Shown piece after piece: positions 23,557-35,995 of a stretch of DNA of 64,000 nucleotides (positions within the stretch are counted from its first letter, which is position 1; the number at the start of each line of letters is the position of its first letter). The stretch covers positions 5,952,001 to 6,016,000 of the forward strand of contig JAHWDD010000001.1 of the NCBI GenBank assembly GCA_023897205.1, written 5' to 3'. Below the pieces are notes generated by a model. That model had not been told where the DNA came from. It did no database searches and worked only from the letters and a program-made list of their open reading frames with translations. The position numbers and the translations under genes are program-made. This DNA comes from Exophiala sp. HKRS030 (lineage: Eukaryota; Ascomycota; Eurotiomycetes; Chaetothyriales; Herpotrichiellaceae).

Positions 23557-24113
23557 ATGCCTCCAATGCCACCGTCTGCTCAGAGGAGAGGACCATCATG
23601 GGTCGACAAGCGTACGGTGTCCTTGCTCATACCACCTCAAAAGTGCGACGCTAACGTATGATCAGTCAAGATGGGGATGCTGATGGGTGGAAGTAAGTGC
23701 GATCGAAATACAATTTATGAGGAATTATTGTTAACGAAATTGGTAGCTGTGGGAGGAATCATGGGTCTCATCTATGGTCTGTGAACTCCACGAAGTATTC
23801 ATTTTCGAACCGAGTCCTCATTTCCTGCAGGCACTGTTACAATCTTTCAGTATGGCGCTGGTCAGGCCGGTGTGATGCGAACGCTGGGGAAGTACATGGT
23901 TGGTTCTGGGGCTACATTCAGGTATGTTGGTTCTAAGAGGGGAGAGCTCTGCACGCAGCCTTGAACTGATCGCCTTTCTTTCGGAACAGTGTCTTCATGG
24001 GCATCGGTAGTCTTATTCGAACAGATTCTCCACAGATGGCCTCGTCAGTATGGGCTCGATCACGATATCCTCCTCTACTCCATCAACGACGAGATCGCAT
24101 ACGATTTACATAA
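23557..24113 (+). CDS. MGR2: MGR2/ROMO1 family subunit of the TIM23 translocase
   Basis: Reconstructed from five exons: 23557-23611, 23666-23692, 23747-23776, 23831-23921 and 23990-24113; all four introns are GT-AG and 53-68 bases long. The phases agree and give 108 residues. The product starts MPPMPPSAQRRGPSWVDKLK and continues with two short membrane helices rich in Gly and Met (MGMLMGGTVGGIMGLIYG; then QYGAGQAGVMRTLGKYMVGS, ATFSVFMGIGSLIRTD). These are the signatures of Mgr2/ROMO1, a small inner-membrane protein that couples TIM23 to its presequence receptor and gates lateral release of proteins. Family size is about 80-115 residues, so it looks complete. The C-terminal tail after MASS is basic and less conserved. 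No exon alone makes an ORF long enough to be noticed. Confidence 0.93.
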
Positions 24114-24837
24114 TGACGCATATGCTGGGTATGCCTGCAATACCTTTTGTACATAACATGGATTCTAGCGCTGGGGGCAAACGAGAGATCGACTTAAACA
24201 TTCATGAAGCGCGTTAGTGCCCGAGTTACCAAAAATGAACATTACAAACCTTTATCCCATTTCAGATGGTTCGCATTGCTCCTCCTCAGGATGAGGGGAT
24301 TCTTCCAGACAATCGCTCTTGGTTCCTGTAATGTTCACATTTATATCTATTTATAATCTGTTATACAAAGGTCTGCCGAGAGACTGCACGGAAGACCGTG
24401 CCCCGGCATAATGTTCGAATCCAGTCTAAAGACGAGTCATAATGGATGACCAGTGGACTAGGACAAGTCTATCCTGCCTTAGTCATTCGCTTTCGGTCAA
24501 CTTCAGTCGCAGCGCATGCGACCTAGGCAGGTCCAACAGGTGTTGTCTGGGGAGGCCACCAATCCACCCGTTCTTTTTCTTGCGGTCTGAGTAGGCTGAC
24601 AAGCTACTCGCTGGCAAAAGGGAGCGAGTTCTGCCTATTGTGGGCAAGCTGATCTCCCAAGGCACCACAGATACGGGCGGACATCTATTAAGGAGCCAGG
24701 TATGGTTGACCGTTCGCTGGTCAGATGCGCCAAAGGCTTCCGCTGATGTTGCGCCGAGAAGTGTATGCTCATATTACTACCGGTAGTTCGGTTGACACGG
24801 CTTGGAGTTCGGAGCAGTAGATCCAGATGGTTTCCTC
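24114..24837. other. intergenic between convergent MGR2 and SED5
   Basis: Holds the two 3' ends. No coding signal or RNA gene supported. Confidence 0.55.
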
Positions 24838-25980
24838 TCAACCTGAAATGAGAACCCACAATAAGAAGAAGATCTAGTCAGGTTAGCAAACGCAGGCCTC
24901 CCAGGAGCGATGTCACCGACCATGAGTACACCAAACATTTTGGCAACGAGCCAGCGATTGCCTTGAACACGATTCCAATATTTCAAGAGTTCACGCTGGG
25001 CGCCTTGGACGTTGTCGACCACATCTTCGGTATTGGCGTCAATTCGTTGCAACATTTCTCCCTGCTCCGATACCATGGTGGCTAGTTGACCAAAAATCCC
25101 GCCGAGTTCATTGATGGTCCGTTCGATGGCCTCGATCGCTTGACCCCTTTCCTGAATGTAAGTATTCGGAGCCTGTGCTTCTTCCATCAGGAGTAGTTGC
25201 TGATCAGATTGCGGCCCACTTCTCGACAAGGCGGACGAGCTTGATGGTTCCAAACTCAGTAGGTCGGTGGTTGCAGAATTTGATGGTTTCTTGGAGGAAC
25301 CCTGATACAGAGGGGACTCGGAGCGGGACTCGTCCAGATGTTGCGAGCGTGCGGAGACAGACGAGACAAAGTTTTCGGTCCTTGATCTCGAGGCCTGTAT
25401 GTTCTTGGTGCGAACTTCGAGAACGTCTTTGAAATTGGCGGCAACATCAGTGACTTTATTCTGCAACATTAAAACTACATTCTTGTTATGTTGCCCTTCC
25501 TGATCGGCGGAGCGCGGATTCGCAGCGGTGGGATGTTGAGACTGAGTGAGATGTTGTAGAGAAGATATTTGAGAATTTAAGGTGGCGAGGTCTTGTTTGA
25601 TAACGTATGTCAATTCAGAGATCTCGACAGGTCGGTCATCGAAAATGGCCTTTCGTTTGGCCACTGGAAAAGGTGTTAGCGCAAGGATCGAATGACTGTG
25701 GTTGAGGAGATGGTGGAAGGATGTTCTCACATTGTGCTAATCTCTCGAGCTTGCCCATGGTGGCACTTATACCACGTCCAATCTGTAAAGCATTGCGAGC
25801 AAATTCTGAGCGGCCACCTCGTGGAGGATTTGTGGAGGCGCCATTTGCGTCGTTCTTTTGGGCGTCGGTCAGGAGAGACTGTCGCTGCGGGCCACCTTTG
25901 GTCGCAGTGTGTCGCTTTTGAGCCTGGGTGAGGATGGTTCGGAATTCATTGGTGCGATCCTGAATAGTGGTAGAGACCAT
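24838..25980 (-). CDS. SED5: syntaxin SED5 (Golgi Qa-SNARE)
   Basis: Three exons, 25980-25731, 25663-24921 and 24873-24838, give 342 residues. Exon 1 to 2 restores LERLAQLAKRKAIFDDRPVE, a segment found in all Sed5/syntaxin-5 proteins. The N-terminal helical region begins QDRTNEFRTIL; the SNARE motif follows (QAIEAIERTINELGGIFGQL, with the central-layer Gln at FGQLATMVSEQGEMLQRID). The membrane anchor is split: exon 2 ends MFGVLM and the 36-base exon 3 adds IFFLLWVLISG before the stop. A branch-point-like GCTAAC lies just before that acceptor. Sed5 is the target SNARE for ER-to-Golgi and intra-Golgi fusion, partner of Bos1, Bet1, Sec22 and Ykt6. If the last intron is kept, the frame runs on to 24777 without a membrane segment, so splicing decides anchoring. 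Confidence 0.96.
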
Positions 25981-27268
25981 TGTAGGGTGCCGGACAGCGA
26001 TTGCGCTGGCGACTGTTGAGGCTGGGACCGTGCAGTGAGGTTGGTGATGCTGTGAGGGTGGGAGGACGGAAAGATGACAGGTGGTAGAATCAAGGCGTCG
26101 GTGGGCTCATGCTTGCATTGTTTGAACACACGAGTTTGAAGACCTAGAGTGGGTGTATCTGTGAAATCAACACAAGGTGACTAAGGCGGAGGATGTGACA
26201 ATGAGGGTAATTGTTGGTGGCAGGAGATTGACAGATGGTTGCGGAATGAATTGGGTGGTTTCTGTTAAGAAAGCCCATGTACGGAGTACGAAGTCCGTAG
26301 AAGAAGGAAAAAGGGTGGGAGCGGACTCTGCCACAGCCCCAGAGAAGTTGGAAAGTCACGGGCAGTTTAGAATTATTAGGTATATCATTGGGTGCAGGTG
26401 GGTGACAAGAAGGGGGAGTTCCATGCCTAGAGCGAGATTCTGCGAGTGAGTCTCGGGCCTAGCAGTGAAACGTAATATAACTGGACCTATTGGAAATAGG
26501 CGTTGGACACCTATCTACGCAGTACAGTACAGGCGAGGTAAAATCTGGCTTGGAGAAGAGAACGGAGTGTCAAGCCACAGCGTTCACAATGCCAAGCAAG
26601 TGGTGTCTTGAGCTAGCCCCTTTCAGCGCCGAAGATTTGGAGAGTGTGGCGCAGCACCCCTCTGACGCGTGATGATGGCGATGATCCAGCCAATCCTGAT
26701 TCCAGACTGCGTACTCACGGTACTGTTAGTTGGCGTTGTGGTGGCGTGGCCCAAACCGTCAATTGTGGAGAGTGCTGAACGGCCTTGAACGGCCTGAGAG
26801 GCCTTGAGAGGCCTGAGAAGACGCAGCCACGCAGCCTGAGGAGCGTGCATGATCATTGATCACCACTGAGGGACCACAACTGATGCAGTCGTTCTGCATT
26901 CCTTGAATCCTTGTATCTTCGCTGCCGATGTTGTCTCTCGCAACTCGTCACCTCCCAGTAACCTCATCTTTCAGCCCCATTTACCATCGATTGGCCTCTA
27001 GCTTCGTTGTCTCCATCTGCCTCTCTCACTGCGTTTGCTTCCCGCTTCCGACCTTCACTCACCTGGCCTTTTCATTGTCGTACAGGTCAGTCTCAGGACT
27101 GAACACTGAACACTGAACACTGAACACTGAACGTCGGACACCACTCGCACGACATCAATATCCACCATTTCCTTGATTGTCATGTACCACTTTCCGCGAC
27201 TCTGAACGCTTCTTACCTCGTCTTTGTACCATCGTCCAATCTCAGCCTAATTTCATCCTAATCTCGAC
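25981..27268. other. upstream region shared by SED5 and the giant gene
   Basis: Divergent intergenic region of 1.3 kb. A small tandem array of GGCCTTGAAC/GGCCTGAGA-type units lies at about 26780-26820. The last 300 bases are C/T-rich, common in fungal leaders. No gene supported. Confidence 0.5.
27098..27132. repeat. ACTGAAC tandem repeat, five copies
   Basis: Five exact head-to-tail copies of ACTGAAC, about 140-170 bases before the proposed start of the giant gene, probably in its promoter or leader. Confidence 0.9.
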
Positions 27269-30200
27269 ATGTCCTCCACGACATCTGTATAAATATTCCT
27301 TGGACTCTCCATCAACCTAATCACTGCCTTTCGCCGACATGGCTGCCCTACATCGTACTCAAATTATAAGACCAACGTCGGCAGGTCCGTAACCAAAAAA
27401 TGGAAAGAGGCAAATCAAATCAACTACGACGGCGACGACTGGGGCGACGACGACGATTATGACGACCAGCCTGCTCCAGCCGCTCCAGCCGCTCAGCCTC
27501 CATCCTCTATTCCTGCCTCTGCTGGCCCAACGCGCCCACCGCAGCCTCTTTGGGAACGACAACCTGCTAGGAGTTTCACAAATCCTGTTCCACCACCACC
27601 TGCTCCGTCCCAGAATTACGGACGCCCGTCCTTTGATCGCGGCGACGACAGGCGACAGTTTCTCCCTTCCGCCGGCTTTGGGTCGGCCTACCCTACCACA
27701 CAGCGTTCCCCATTTCCAGAGCCTCAACACGATGATCTACCTCAACACCCTGCCTTCCGGGACCAACCTCCCTTGCGATTGAATTCTCAGCCTCAAAGCC
27801 CTCCCGGCTCGTTTCGCCCAAGTTCCAGAGGCAGCTCAAGAGGTAGACAATACCCTCCATACAATGATCCGGCATTTGCAGGACTTGGCGGACTGCCACA
27901 ACCTCCCTTCTCACCACAACAACGCCGTTCGGGATCCAGTGGAAGGCCTGCTCCTGGAGACATTTACCAACGCCATGAGAGCCCCGTGAGACCGGATAGC
28001 CGCGGCTCCAACATGTCTGCTCGACAGTTCCCCCTCGAAAAGCCCGCCTCAGCCAACAAACCTCTCCTGCAGATTCGTCACGCTCCCTTCACGACGCTGC
28101 CAATACCGAACCCGCAGCGATTAGCCCCAAAGTTGAAGACCGCCCGATACCCGCCTTTATTCGTCCCTCAGACATTTACAAGCAGATTCCTGAGGCTCTG
28201 GAGAAGGTGCGAAAGTCTCATGACTCCTCAAGACCTAGTATAGACTCTGCGACCCTCGCCGACTTGATGCAGCCGATGGCCAACAGGTCTCAGCCGAATC
28301 CAAAGATCTCGTCAAGGATCTTCCGAGCCCGTCCACGCAGTCTCCCGATGACTCGGACAGTGCACGGCGGCACAAATCACCTTTGGACATCGTCGTGGAA
28401 CGTAAGAGTGAATATGGTTTTGATAATTTGCAACAAGAGACTACAGCAAAACCCTCTGCTATCCCCCGCGTCAACCAATCGAGCAAAGAAAGCAACCTGA
28501 TCAAGCACAAACCGAAGGGGTTTCGAGACATTCTACCAATGCTTCATCAGTTTACACTGATCGTCCTGATCCCGTCTCTGCCTCTACCGTTTCGCGATCT
28601 TCTTCTGTGGATCAAGAACCGCTTCTAGCACCATCCGCTGCAAACCGGACTAGCTATGGCCTGCCGTCATTGGGTAGATTGTCAAGCTTTGGCCTTGACC
28701 TAGGCTCGTTCGGTGTTTCCTCTTCAGATACACCTTCGAGCATACCACAAATTCCTCAACCGGCGTCAACCGATCCTGGCCATCGGGAAACCAGTACTAG
28801 CTCAACAAATCTACCTTCAGAGCATCAACTCTCATTTGACTCTGGTAGCGTTGCTCCAAAAAATTCCGATGAGCGCAGAAAAGACAACCCGCTGTCCCCA
28901 ATATCTGACGCTGGCGAATCCTATCCTTCCAACTCTGTATCTGCCTCAGCAATCAGTCCAATAGCCAATTCTAAAACCCAGCCGTGGCTTCTACCACCAT
29001 CGCCGCTTATATGGCCTCTGGGGTCATACCAGAAGAGGATGGCCCGAATGCTTCGCGCCCCACGTCGACTGCAACTTTGAAGGCTCCTCCTGCTCCATCG
29101 AAGTATCAAGTTGTTCATGTCGATGATAGTCAGCCAAATGATGGACGGCCTGATGGTGGTCGAGCAAGCACGCCGACAAGCGCTACTGACAAAACATTCA
29201 AACCATTTGTGGACATGGCGAATACAAATTCCCAAGTGCCACAGCATGTGATCCCTGTTCGGAAGGAACCCGTTGCTCAGGCACAGACCGCAGATCCTCA
29301 AATCTCAGTACCTGGATCTGCACCAGATCAAGAGACTTTCATATCGTCAGTAGATGCAAAAGCTTCTGGTGATCGAAGCACGCAGAATTCACCCGCCGAG
29401 AAGCGTCTTCCGCCCTTGCCCATCCCCAGCCAGAACCCCAAAGTACCGTTGAGCAACCTAGCACTGAGCGATCAACCTCTGAGGAGTGGCGAGACTGGCA
29501 GGCGCATAGGAAACAGTTCAATGAGCAGGCAGGTCTCGACAGTGGAGCGTCCACGTTCGGCTCGCCATCGCCAAATATAAGACCAGATACGCCACCCAAA
29601 GGCACTGTGCGGGAAATCACTGACAGATTAGAGTCAAACTCTGGCAGATCGACTCCAGCAAACTCGAGCCTTGCCACGAATTCCCCCACAAGAGACCCGG
29701 TTCGGCCATTGGCGCAGGCACGGTTGGACAGCTTTCGCCCTCAATTCCAGGAGGTTGGCAATCATTTTCTTCTACACCGGGCGCTAGTACTCCAAATCTT
29801 CCCTCACAAGCAAACCAGGCAATGGAATCATCAACCGAACAAGCGACTGGAGGTCCCACAAACAAAGGTTCCGATGGTGTTTTCAAACAGCTCCCTGTCC
29901 CTTCCGCGCGTCCCTCTCTCCTCGCTGGTTCTTCGCCTGAAAGCACGGATAGCATTCCGACGGCAAAGGCCCCTGCAAGACCCGCTACGGAAAATGACGG
30001 CATCACACAGAAAGCTTTCGCTGCTGCTGCTACTGCGGGAACTGCTCTAGCAGGTGCTTTTACCGGGCAGCGCATGGAGACTTCTACTTCGGACGTACCC
30101 GATGTTTCACCTACGAGGTCTGAGATTTCTAGTGAGAACGAATGGGATGCCTCCAGTGACTCCAGTCAAGACTTGGATGAAGGTGTGCCACGTCTTACCT

Positions 30201-33200
30201 CATCCGAAAGTCAGCATCTACCCACGGCAACTTCAACGCCACTGTCGCATCCCTCCGCAATAGAGAGCAATGTACCACACGCTACCCTCGAGGATATTCC
30301 TGCGCCTCTACGCACCTCTAAGGCCTTCGACACGAGCCCCATGTCGCGACCCGCCGTACCTGTGGTTGCTCTTCCCAACGAGGGCACGTCAGAGTCGGAC
30401 AATGAGAAGCTTCAACGGAGCATTGTGCAGAGCCTGACACCGAAGTCGTCCACCTTTGGTTTTGGAGCAACGGACTCTGTCACTCCCTCCACTACAGTTT
30501 TGGAAAACACTGGACCCTCCATGATAGATCAAACAGCTCTACCAAGTGCTCAAGGTACTGATGTACGCGAAACTGGGGTTCTCCACTCACAAGAACCAAG
30601 CACAGCTTCTGCAGATTTGGGCACAGAGCCGCAACCTTTCTTGCAGAAACGGTTCTCTTGGGAAACAGAAAGCGAGCAGTCTACACCTGCCATCACTCCC
30701 AAGCCAACCAATACATCTGGAGCCAACTTTCCGACTACGAATAGAGGTCCGGAACCCTCGAACCCGTGTCCGACGACAGCGCCTCAGAATGTGAACAGTG
30801 GACCAAGCCTGACCCACGATGCAGAGAAGCGTCTTCCTCCCTTACATGTAAGTCAGAATGCGAGTTCCTCATCGAAGTCGCCAGCTCAGCATACGTGGGA
30901 CGATAAGCCCGCCTCGACCAGCTTTGCTAGCGTACCTGTGACCAACGTTGCTGTGCAAGATGCTGCTCGTTCGGATATCCCAAATACAAAGCAGCAAACG
31001 AATCCAGCAAATAGTGCATCCGCAGTAGGCGTGAGCTCAACATCCCATCCAACAGGGTTGAGGCAATCAAATAATCCACAACACACAGCCACACCAGCTA
31101 CACAAACAGGGCCAGTATTACCTGGCCCAGAAAGGTTATCGCATCTGTCCGATTCATCAGATCAGCCACCCATAAGAGCAGCAGAGTCAACGCCACCACC
31201 AGCGGCACTGTTCTCAAATGCTACGCACACTGATTCCCCATGGCAGTCAGGCACCGGCAACGACAATTTTGTGGGACAGTCAGTGCGACCATCGCGAAAC
31301 TCGGGTGAGCTTATATCTTTCCGGGCTATCATGAACCTAAGCACACCTCAAGAGCGGATTGTGGCCTTCAACGAAATGAGACGTCATGAGTCCGTTTCAG
31401 ATGGAAAATTGGAAGATTGGCTACACTCTCTGAACACTCCCGAGCATTCGGAATTGTTTGTCTCGAACGGACGGATCTCCCATGACACCCCGGAATCTCA
31501 ATCAGGCTACAAGCCTTCGCCTCGACGTATTTTGAGTGAGTCGGTTGGTTCAAGGCATATCCAAGAAGATGGCAAAAAGTTGATAGCCAAGGCTGGAAGG
31601 TTTGGGGGCAAAGCTGGCTCAGCTGCGAAGGGCTTGTTTGCCAGAGGCAAGGAGAAGATGCGGACAGCAAGTTCTGGAGAAAAGGTAGCTCATTGATCTC
31701 CCTCTTCTTTGATTTACACTAGTTTCCCCTGGGTTATGGGATGCGAGCAGCAATCGGGCTCTGACGATGAATTGCGGCATGGTAATCTCTGTCACGAACT
31801 CGAATCTGCGACGCGAACCTGATCCGAATGTTCATTCATTCATTCATTCATTCATTCATTCATTCATTTCTTCCAATAGTCTTGAAATCAAATCACTCTT
31901 TTTAGTTGTCACATTACCACTGATCCTTTGGGGCTTCGGTTGACTCTTCTCTTAGGGCCGCCGAAAATCAACTGGAGTTTCTTCCACCGATTCCAACGAA
32001 GCGCAAACAGAAGGGCTTTCACAGCCTCGAGAATCGGAATCCTTGGATGGTCCGCCACAAATTCCATTCACCCTGTCCCCAGCATCACCTCTTGCCATTG
32101 AGCAGTCGGACTGGTTTGCAAAGTCTGCCCCAACCAAGTCTCTCTTCAGGGGGACAGCAGATCACTCACGGAATCAATGCAGGTGGATTCAACGGCCCCG
32201 TCGTCACAGCAGGATGGTCTCAATGAGCGAATTACGCCCGCTCATAACGACATGCTCACCACAAAAGCTCGACACAGTCCGTCCAGCCCCGCAATTTCTG
32301 CCCTCGATGATGCTGCAGACGCGGCAAATGATTTCCCAAGTCGATCTGTCAGTCAGATAACTCGTCCAACTGCTGATGATTCGTCCATTGCTTCGCCTCT
32401 AACCGGCACTGCGGATGAGGATCCAAATCATGATCTAGTGCCGATCCCGGCCCCAGGAAATAGTGACAGGCAAAATGATAAGGACATTCACATAGTCTCC
32501 TTGAGTCAGCCTGCTGAGAAAGCTTTGCCAGACGTTTCTCCTATACAAGCTGGCCTCCAGGTTCGTGATGACCGTAGAAGGTCAGTGATATCAGATGTGT
32601 CAAGCGCTAGTCCAAGTCCTGGGCCGGAAGGAGAAGCACCACAACTCAGGCGAAGTGTGTCGCCCGCTGATGAAGGCTTTCGTGCAGCTATGCCACCGGT
32701 TACCAACGAGACAGCGTCACACGGACCGATAGAGCAGAACGATTCGCCTCCTGTCTACCACGAGGTTGTTGCTGAAATAGTCGACCTTCCGCCCGAAAAA
32801 ACCGTGGCACAACAGTCGCCACCGGTTACGCAAACCTCTTCTGCAGCGCCATTTATTCCAATGGTTACTCCACCAATTGAGCAAGAACCACAGCATGGTA
32901 ACACAGTGTCGTTACCTGAGCCCAGTGACAATTCAGTCCCAATTGATCCAACGACACTAGACGGTCACAACAACGTCACGATGATGAACCAGCCTCCAGA
33001 ACCCGAAAGTCTTGACCTCAGAAAGACCTCAACACAGCCTGTCAGTCCTCTAAGCCAAACTTTGAGCAAGGCCTTTTCTCAAGTTAGCGTTGAGGAGATT
33101 ACTGACACGAGTAATTTCACAACCTCACGACAATCAAGGTCGTATTCTCGACCCTTCGGAGCGGATCCCAATGTTCGAAATCACCCCGCTTTCAAGGAGG

Positions 33201-35995
33201 CTGAACCTCAGGAACCACCGTTGGACAGGACTCAAATGTATTCGACCGAAGCTACTCCTGTATCTCAGAGTCCTTTACCAAGTTCTCGACGACCCGCGAC
33301 CGAGTTAGATCAACTTCGTCAACAGAAGGATCAGCTGCTGCAGCCAAATGCAACTCAACAATCTCAAGATGTAGACCCGTCTTACTTGAGTCACCCACTG
33401 GATCAACCGGCTTCAAGGGATGGAGCGTATCGTATACCAGGGCCATACATTCAAAACTACCGTTCGCCAAAACAAATCACATCTTCGCGAGCAGGACGCA
33501 GTGATACTCAAATTGCAGCAAGCGGACAGCCTTTACCAAGCGCTCTAAGGGCACAGCAATTGCAGCAGCACCAACAAGCTCAAGAGCAACAACATCATAT
33601 TCAACACCAACAGCCACTACCACCACAAGGACAGGATTTTTCATCGCCTGCAGGACAGCAGAATGACAACTTTCAACGATTTCCCCAACACAATCCTTCT
33701 CTACCATCTCAGCCTTCACAATACCATCAGCCATCCTACCCTGGTCGAGTTCCGGAATCTCCTTGGCAGGGCTTCCAACAACCTACAGGTAATGTCCCGC
33801 CTGTTGCGTCACAATTACCACCACAGAAATCTCCCGCGGGTCGTCTCTCTCAGCAATCATCTGGGCGATCACGACAACAGACGATGGGGCCTCCGCCCCG
33901 GCCGACCAGTCAGCTCATAGCCGCAGAACAACATCAGGGGCGGAAGAAAAGCACCTTCGGGAGCCTCTTCGGCTCAGGGGCGAAAACTCGCAACAAATTG
34001 CAGAAGGATCCGGCGGCAGCTATGGTCAATGCTCAGACTAACGATGCCAAAGAAAAGAGGACGAGTCTCTTTCGACGCAACAGCCGACACGAAAGTATCT
34101 CCTCGCAACAGTCAAGCCAAGAGATCTACCCCAATGATCCGATGTCGCCTGTGGGCAAAGTCAGCTTAGCTCTTCCTCCGCAAGGTACATATTCGTCACA
34201 GGCCTCTCAGCAGCAGGGCCCACAATCCCATCACCAATCTCAACCTTGGATATATCAACAGAGCCAACAACAGCAGGGACAGGTGCAGCCGGGGTCCAGC
34301 CGTGGCTGAATCAGCAGCAGCAGCGACAAACCCCATCCCAACCGCAGCAACAGCAGCAGACTCAACATCCCGTCGATCATAAAAAGAAACGCTTCTCTGC
34401 CCTTGGTGGACTCTTTAAAAGCAGCAGCAAAGTTGTCCCGCAATCTACCAATCAAGCCAATCCTCCGGATCGAACGGCGCAACCATACATTCAGCAATCT
34501 GCCGTGCAAAATGCAATGTCACCTCAAAATTATAAGTTGCAGAACCCGCGTGGTCAAGTCACGAGAGATGCTTCTTTCGGTAATTCCCAAGGACAACACT
34601 GGCCCAGAGCGAGTCTGCCAACGTCCAGCACCGTATGCAACAAAATCAGAGCGCTTATCCCCAAGCGTCCCAGCGGCCACCCGCACACGGCCATTCTCAT
34701 GGTTATCGCCCTGACTTTCAGGGGTCTCAAACTCATGATTTTCCGCCGCGCCCCGATGGTCCATATGATCCCTCCCGACGATTCTCGCAACAATCCCTGG
34801 AGCAAAACATGCAAAATCCCGCACTTCGTGGACAAAGAGCACAAGGCCCTTCTGTGCCTAACTCAGCAATACCAGCGTCATCCAATGGATCGTACTCTAC
34901 AGCTCACCCTTCCAACATCGAGGCAGATAGGCATCGCCAACTGAGTTCTCTACCTCAACAAAGACCCGAGGTGAGATCTGCTAGGAGCAGTTTCGGTGTG
35001 ATCCCGGAAGATCATCACCAGGATACCTCAGGACGTGTTCTTTCGAGCAACAGCCTCCAACGCCCAGACTTAGGCAGCAGTCCATACCCTCCGTCTGCTT
35101 CACCTCATCCAAGCTTTGATCAACGTCGCCCTGCCGATCTGCGGATCGATACTGCTACTCCAGATCGAAGGACTCGAGTTGACTACCCGAATACGGCGCC
35201 TGTCCAAGTCTATCCACAATACCCCGCTAGAGAATCATTCTCATCTATTCCCACAACGGCAGGTGTAGCGAAATCGCTTCAAACAAGTCCTTTGTCGAAT
35301 AGAACTCTTGTGACTTCACCTAAACCACCGTTGACTGCACAGGATCAGAGAAGCCATGTTGTTGACCTCCACAAACGCTCGCGCTCTCCCAAGCTCGGGC
35401 GTCGGTCTTCGGAAGATCTGGCGGCTGAGCGGCGCAATCTGCATGCCGGAAATGACCTTGCTGGCAGCTTAGGAACTTTCTCAAATAAACGGATCAGCCC
35501 AGTGGGAGGAGTTGCAAGGGCAGAAGATGATCAAGAACGACCATTCGCGATAGGTCTGCCTCCGGGATTTGCGGAAGACGAGCAGCAAGCCCGAAGCAAG
35601 GATTCGAAAACGAGAGACAGGGTGAGTGCACTGGCCACGCTTGAACGAGGACACGGCGAAGGGTATAGACAAGGACATATTAGAACCGACACACCGGTTT
35701 CTGTTCAGTCTCTCAACGAACCGGAAAAAAGCGACAATGGCACTGGCACACTGGCCCGCGCTACTCAACAAGGCACGGCCGATGGACTTGTCAGTCGGTC
35801 TGGCACAACAGCCGGAGGTAGCCAGGATCCGAAATCTCAGGCTCTGAGCATGAATAAGAGCAGCACGGCTGTCGAATTGCCGGGATCGAAGCCAGACGGA
35901 TATGAGAGTGAAGAAGAGGTTGTTATGAGCGCAACAGCATATCCGGGACAGGAGTGGATGCCTGTGTTCGTGGGGATGGAAGATGGGATGATTAG
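27269..35995 (+). CDS. giant disordered protein (about 2,750-2,800 residues), frameshifted about ten times in the given sequence
   Basis: I recognise the type but not a named gene: Pezizomycotina carry a very long low-complexity protein with a few conserved islands, and these occur here in order. Near the start is VTKKWKEANQINYDGDDWGD; then FIRPSDIYKQIPEALEKVRK, HKSPLDIVVERKSEYGF, EEWRDWQAHRKQFNEQAG, FRAIMNLSTPQERIVAFNEM with LEDWLHSL, the basic GLFARGKEKMR, KKSTFGSLFGSG, KKKRFSALGGLFKSSSK, and TAYPGQEWMPVF at the end. The rest is Ser/Pro/Thr-rich, with poly-Gln tracts near 33.5-34.4 kb. One 271-base intron (31685-31955) is clear. The frame shifts by the same single-base loss near 28030, 28275, 28465, 28980, 29425, 29707, 32138, 34290, 34607 and 35967; after the last, the protein would stop at 35993-35995. 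The start is uncertain: the ATG at 27269 with an intron 27287-27370 is one solution. Function unknown; scaffold-like. Confidence 0.75.
31831..31866. repeat. TTCA microsatellite, nine copies, in an intron
   Basis: Nine perfect TTCA units lie inside the 271-base intron of the giant gene. This intron is three to five times longer than the others in the window, and the repeat is part of the reason. Confidence 0.92.

Noticed and set aside
24405..24425. GTTCGAATCC, resembling a tRNA T-loop
   Set aside because: Flanking sequence does not fold into a cloverleaf; no A box at the right distance.
24777..24920. C-terminal extension of SED5 in the unspliced frame
   Set aside because: It lacks the membrane anchor; splicing at GT 24920 and AG 24874 restores the canonical helix and stop.
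27269..35995. Programmed ribosomal frameshifting as explanation for the ten shifts
   Set aside because: Ten events in one gene, without a common slippery heptamer and in low-complexity sequence, is not plausible; sequence error or decay fits better.
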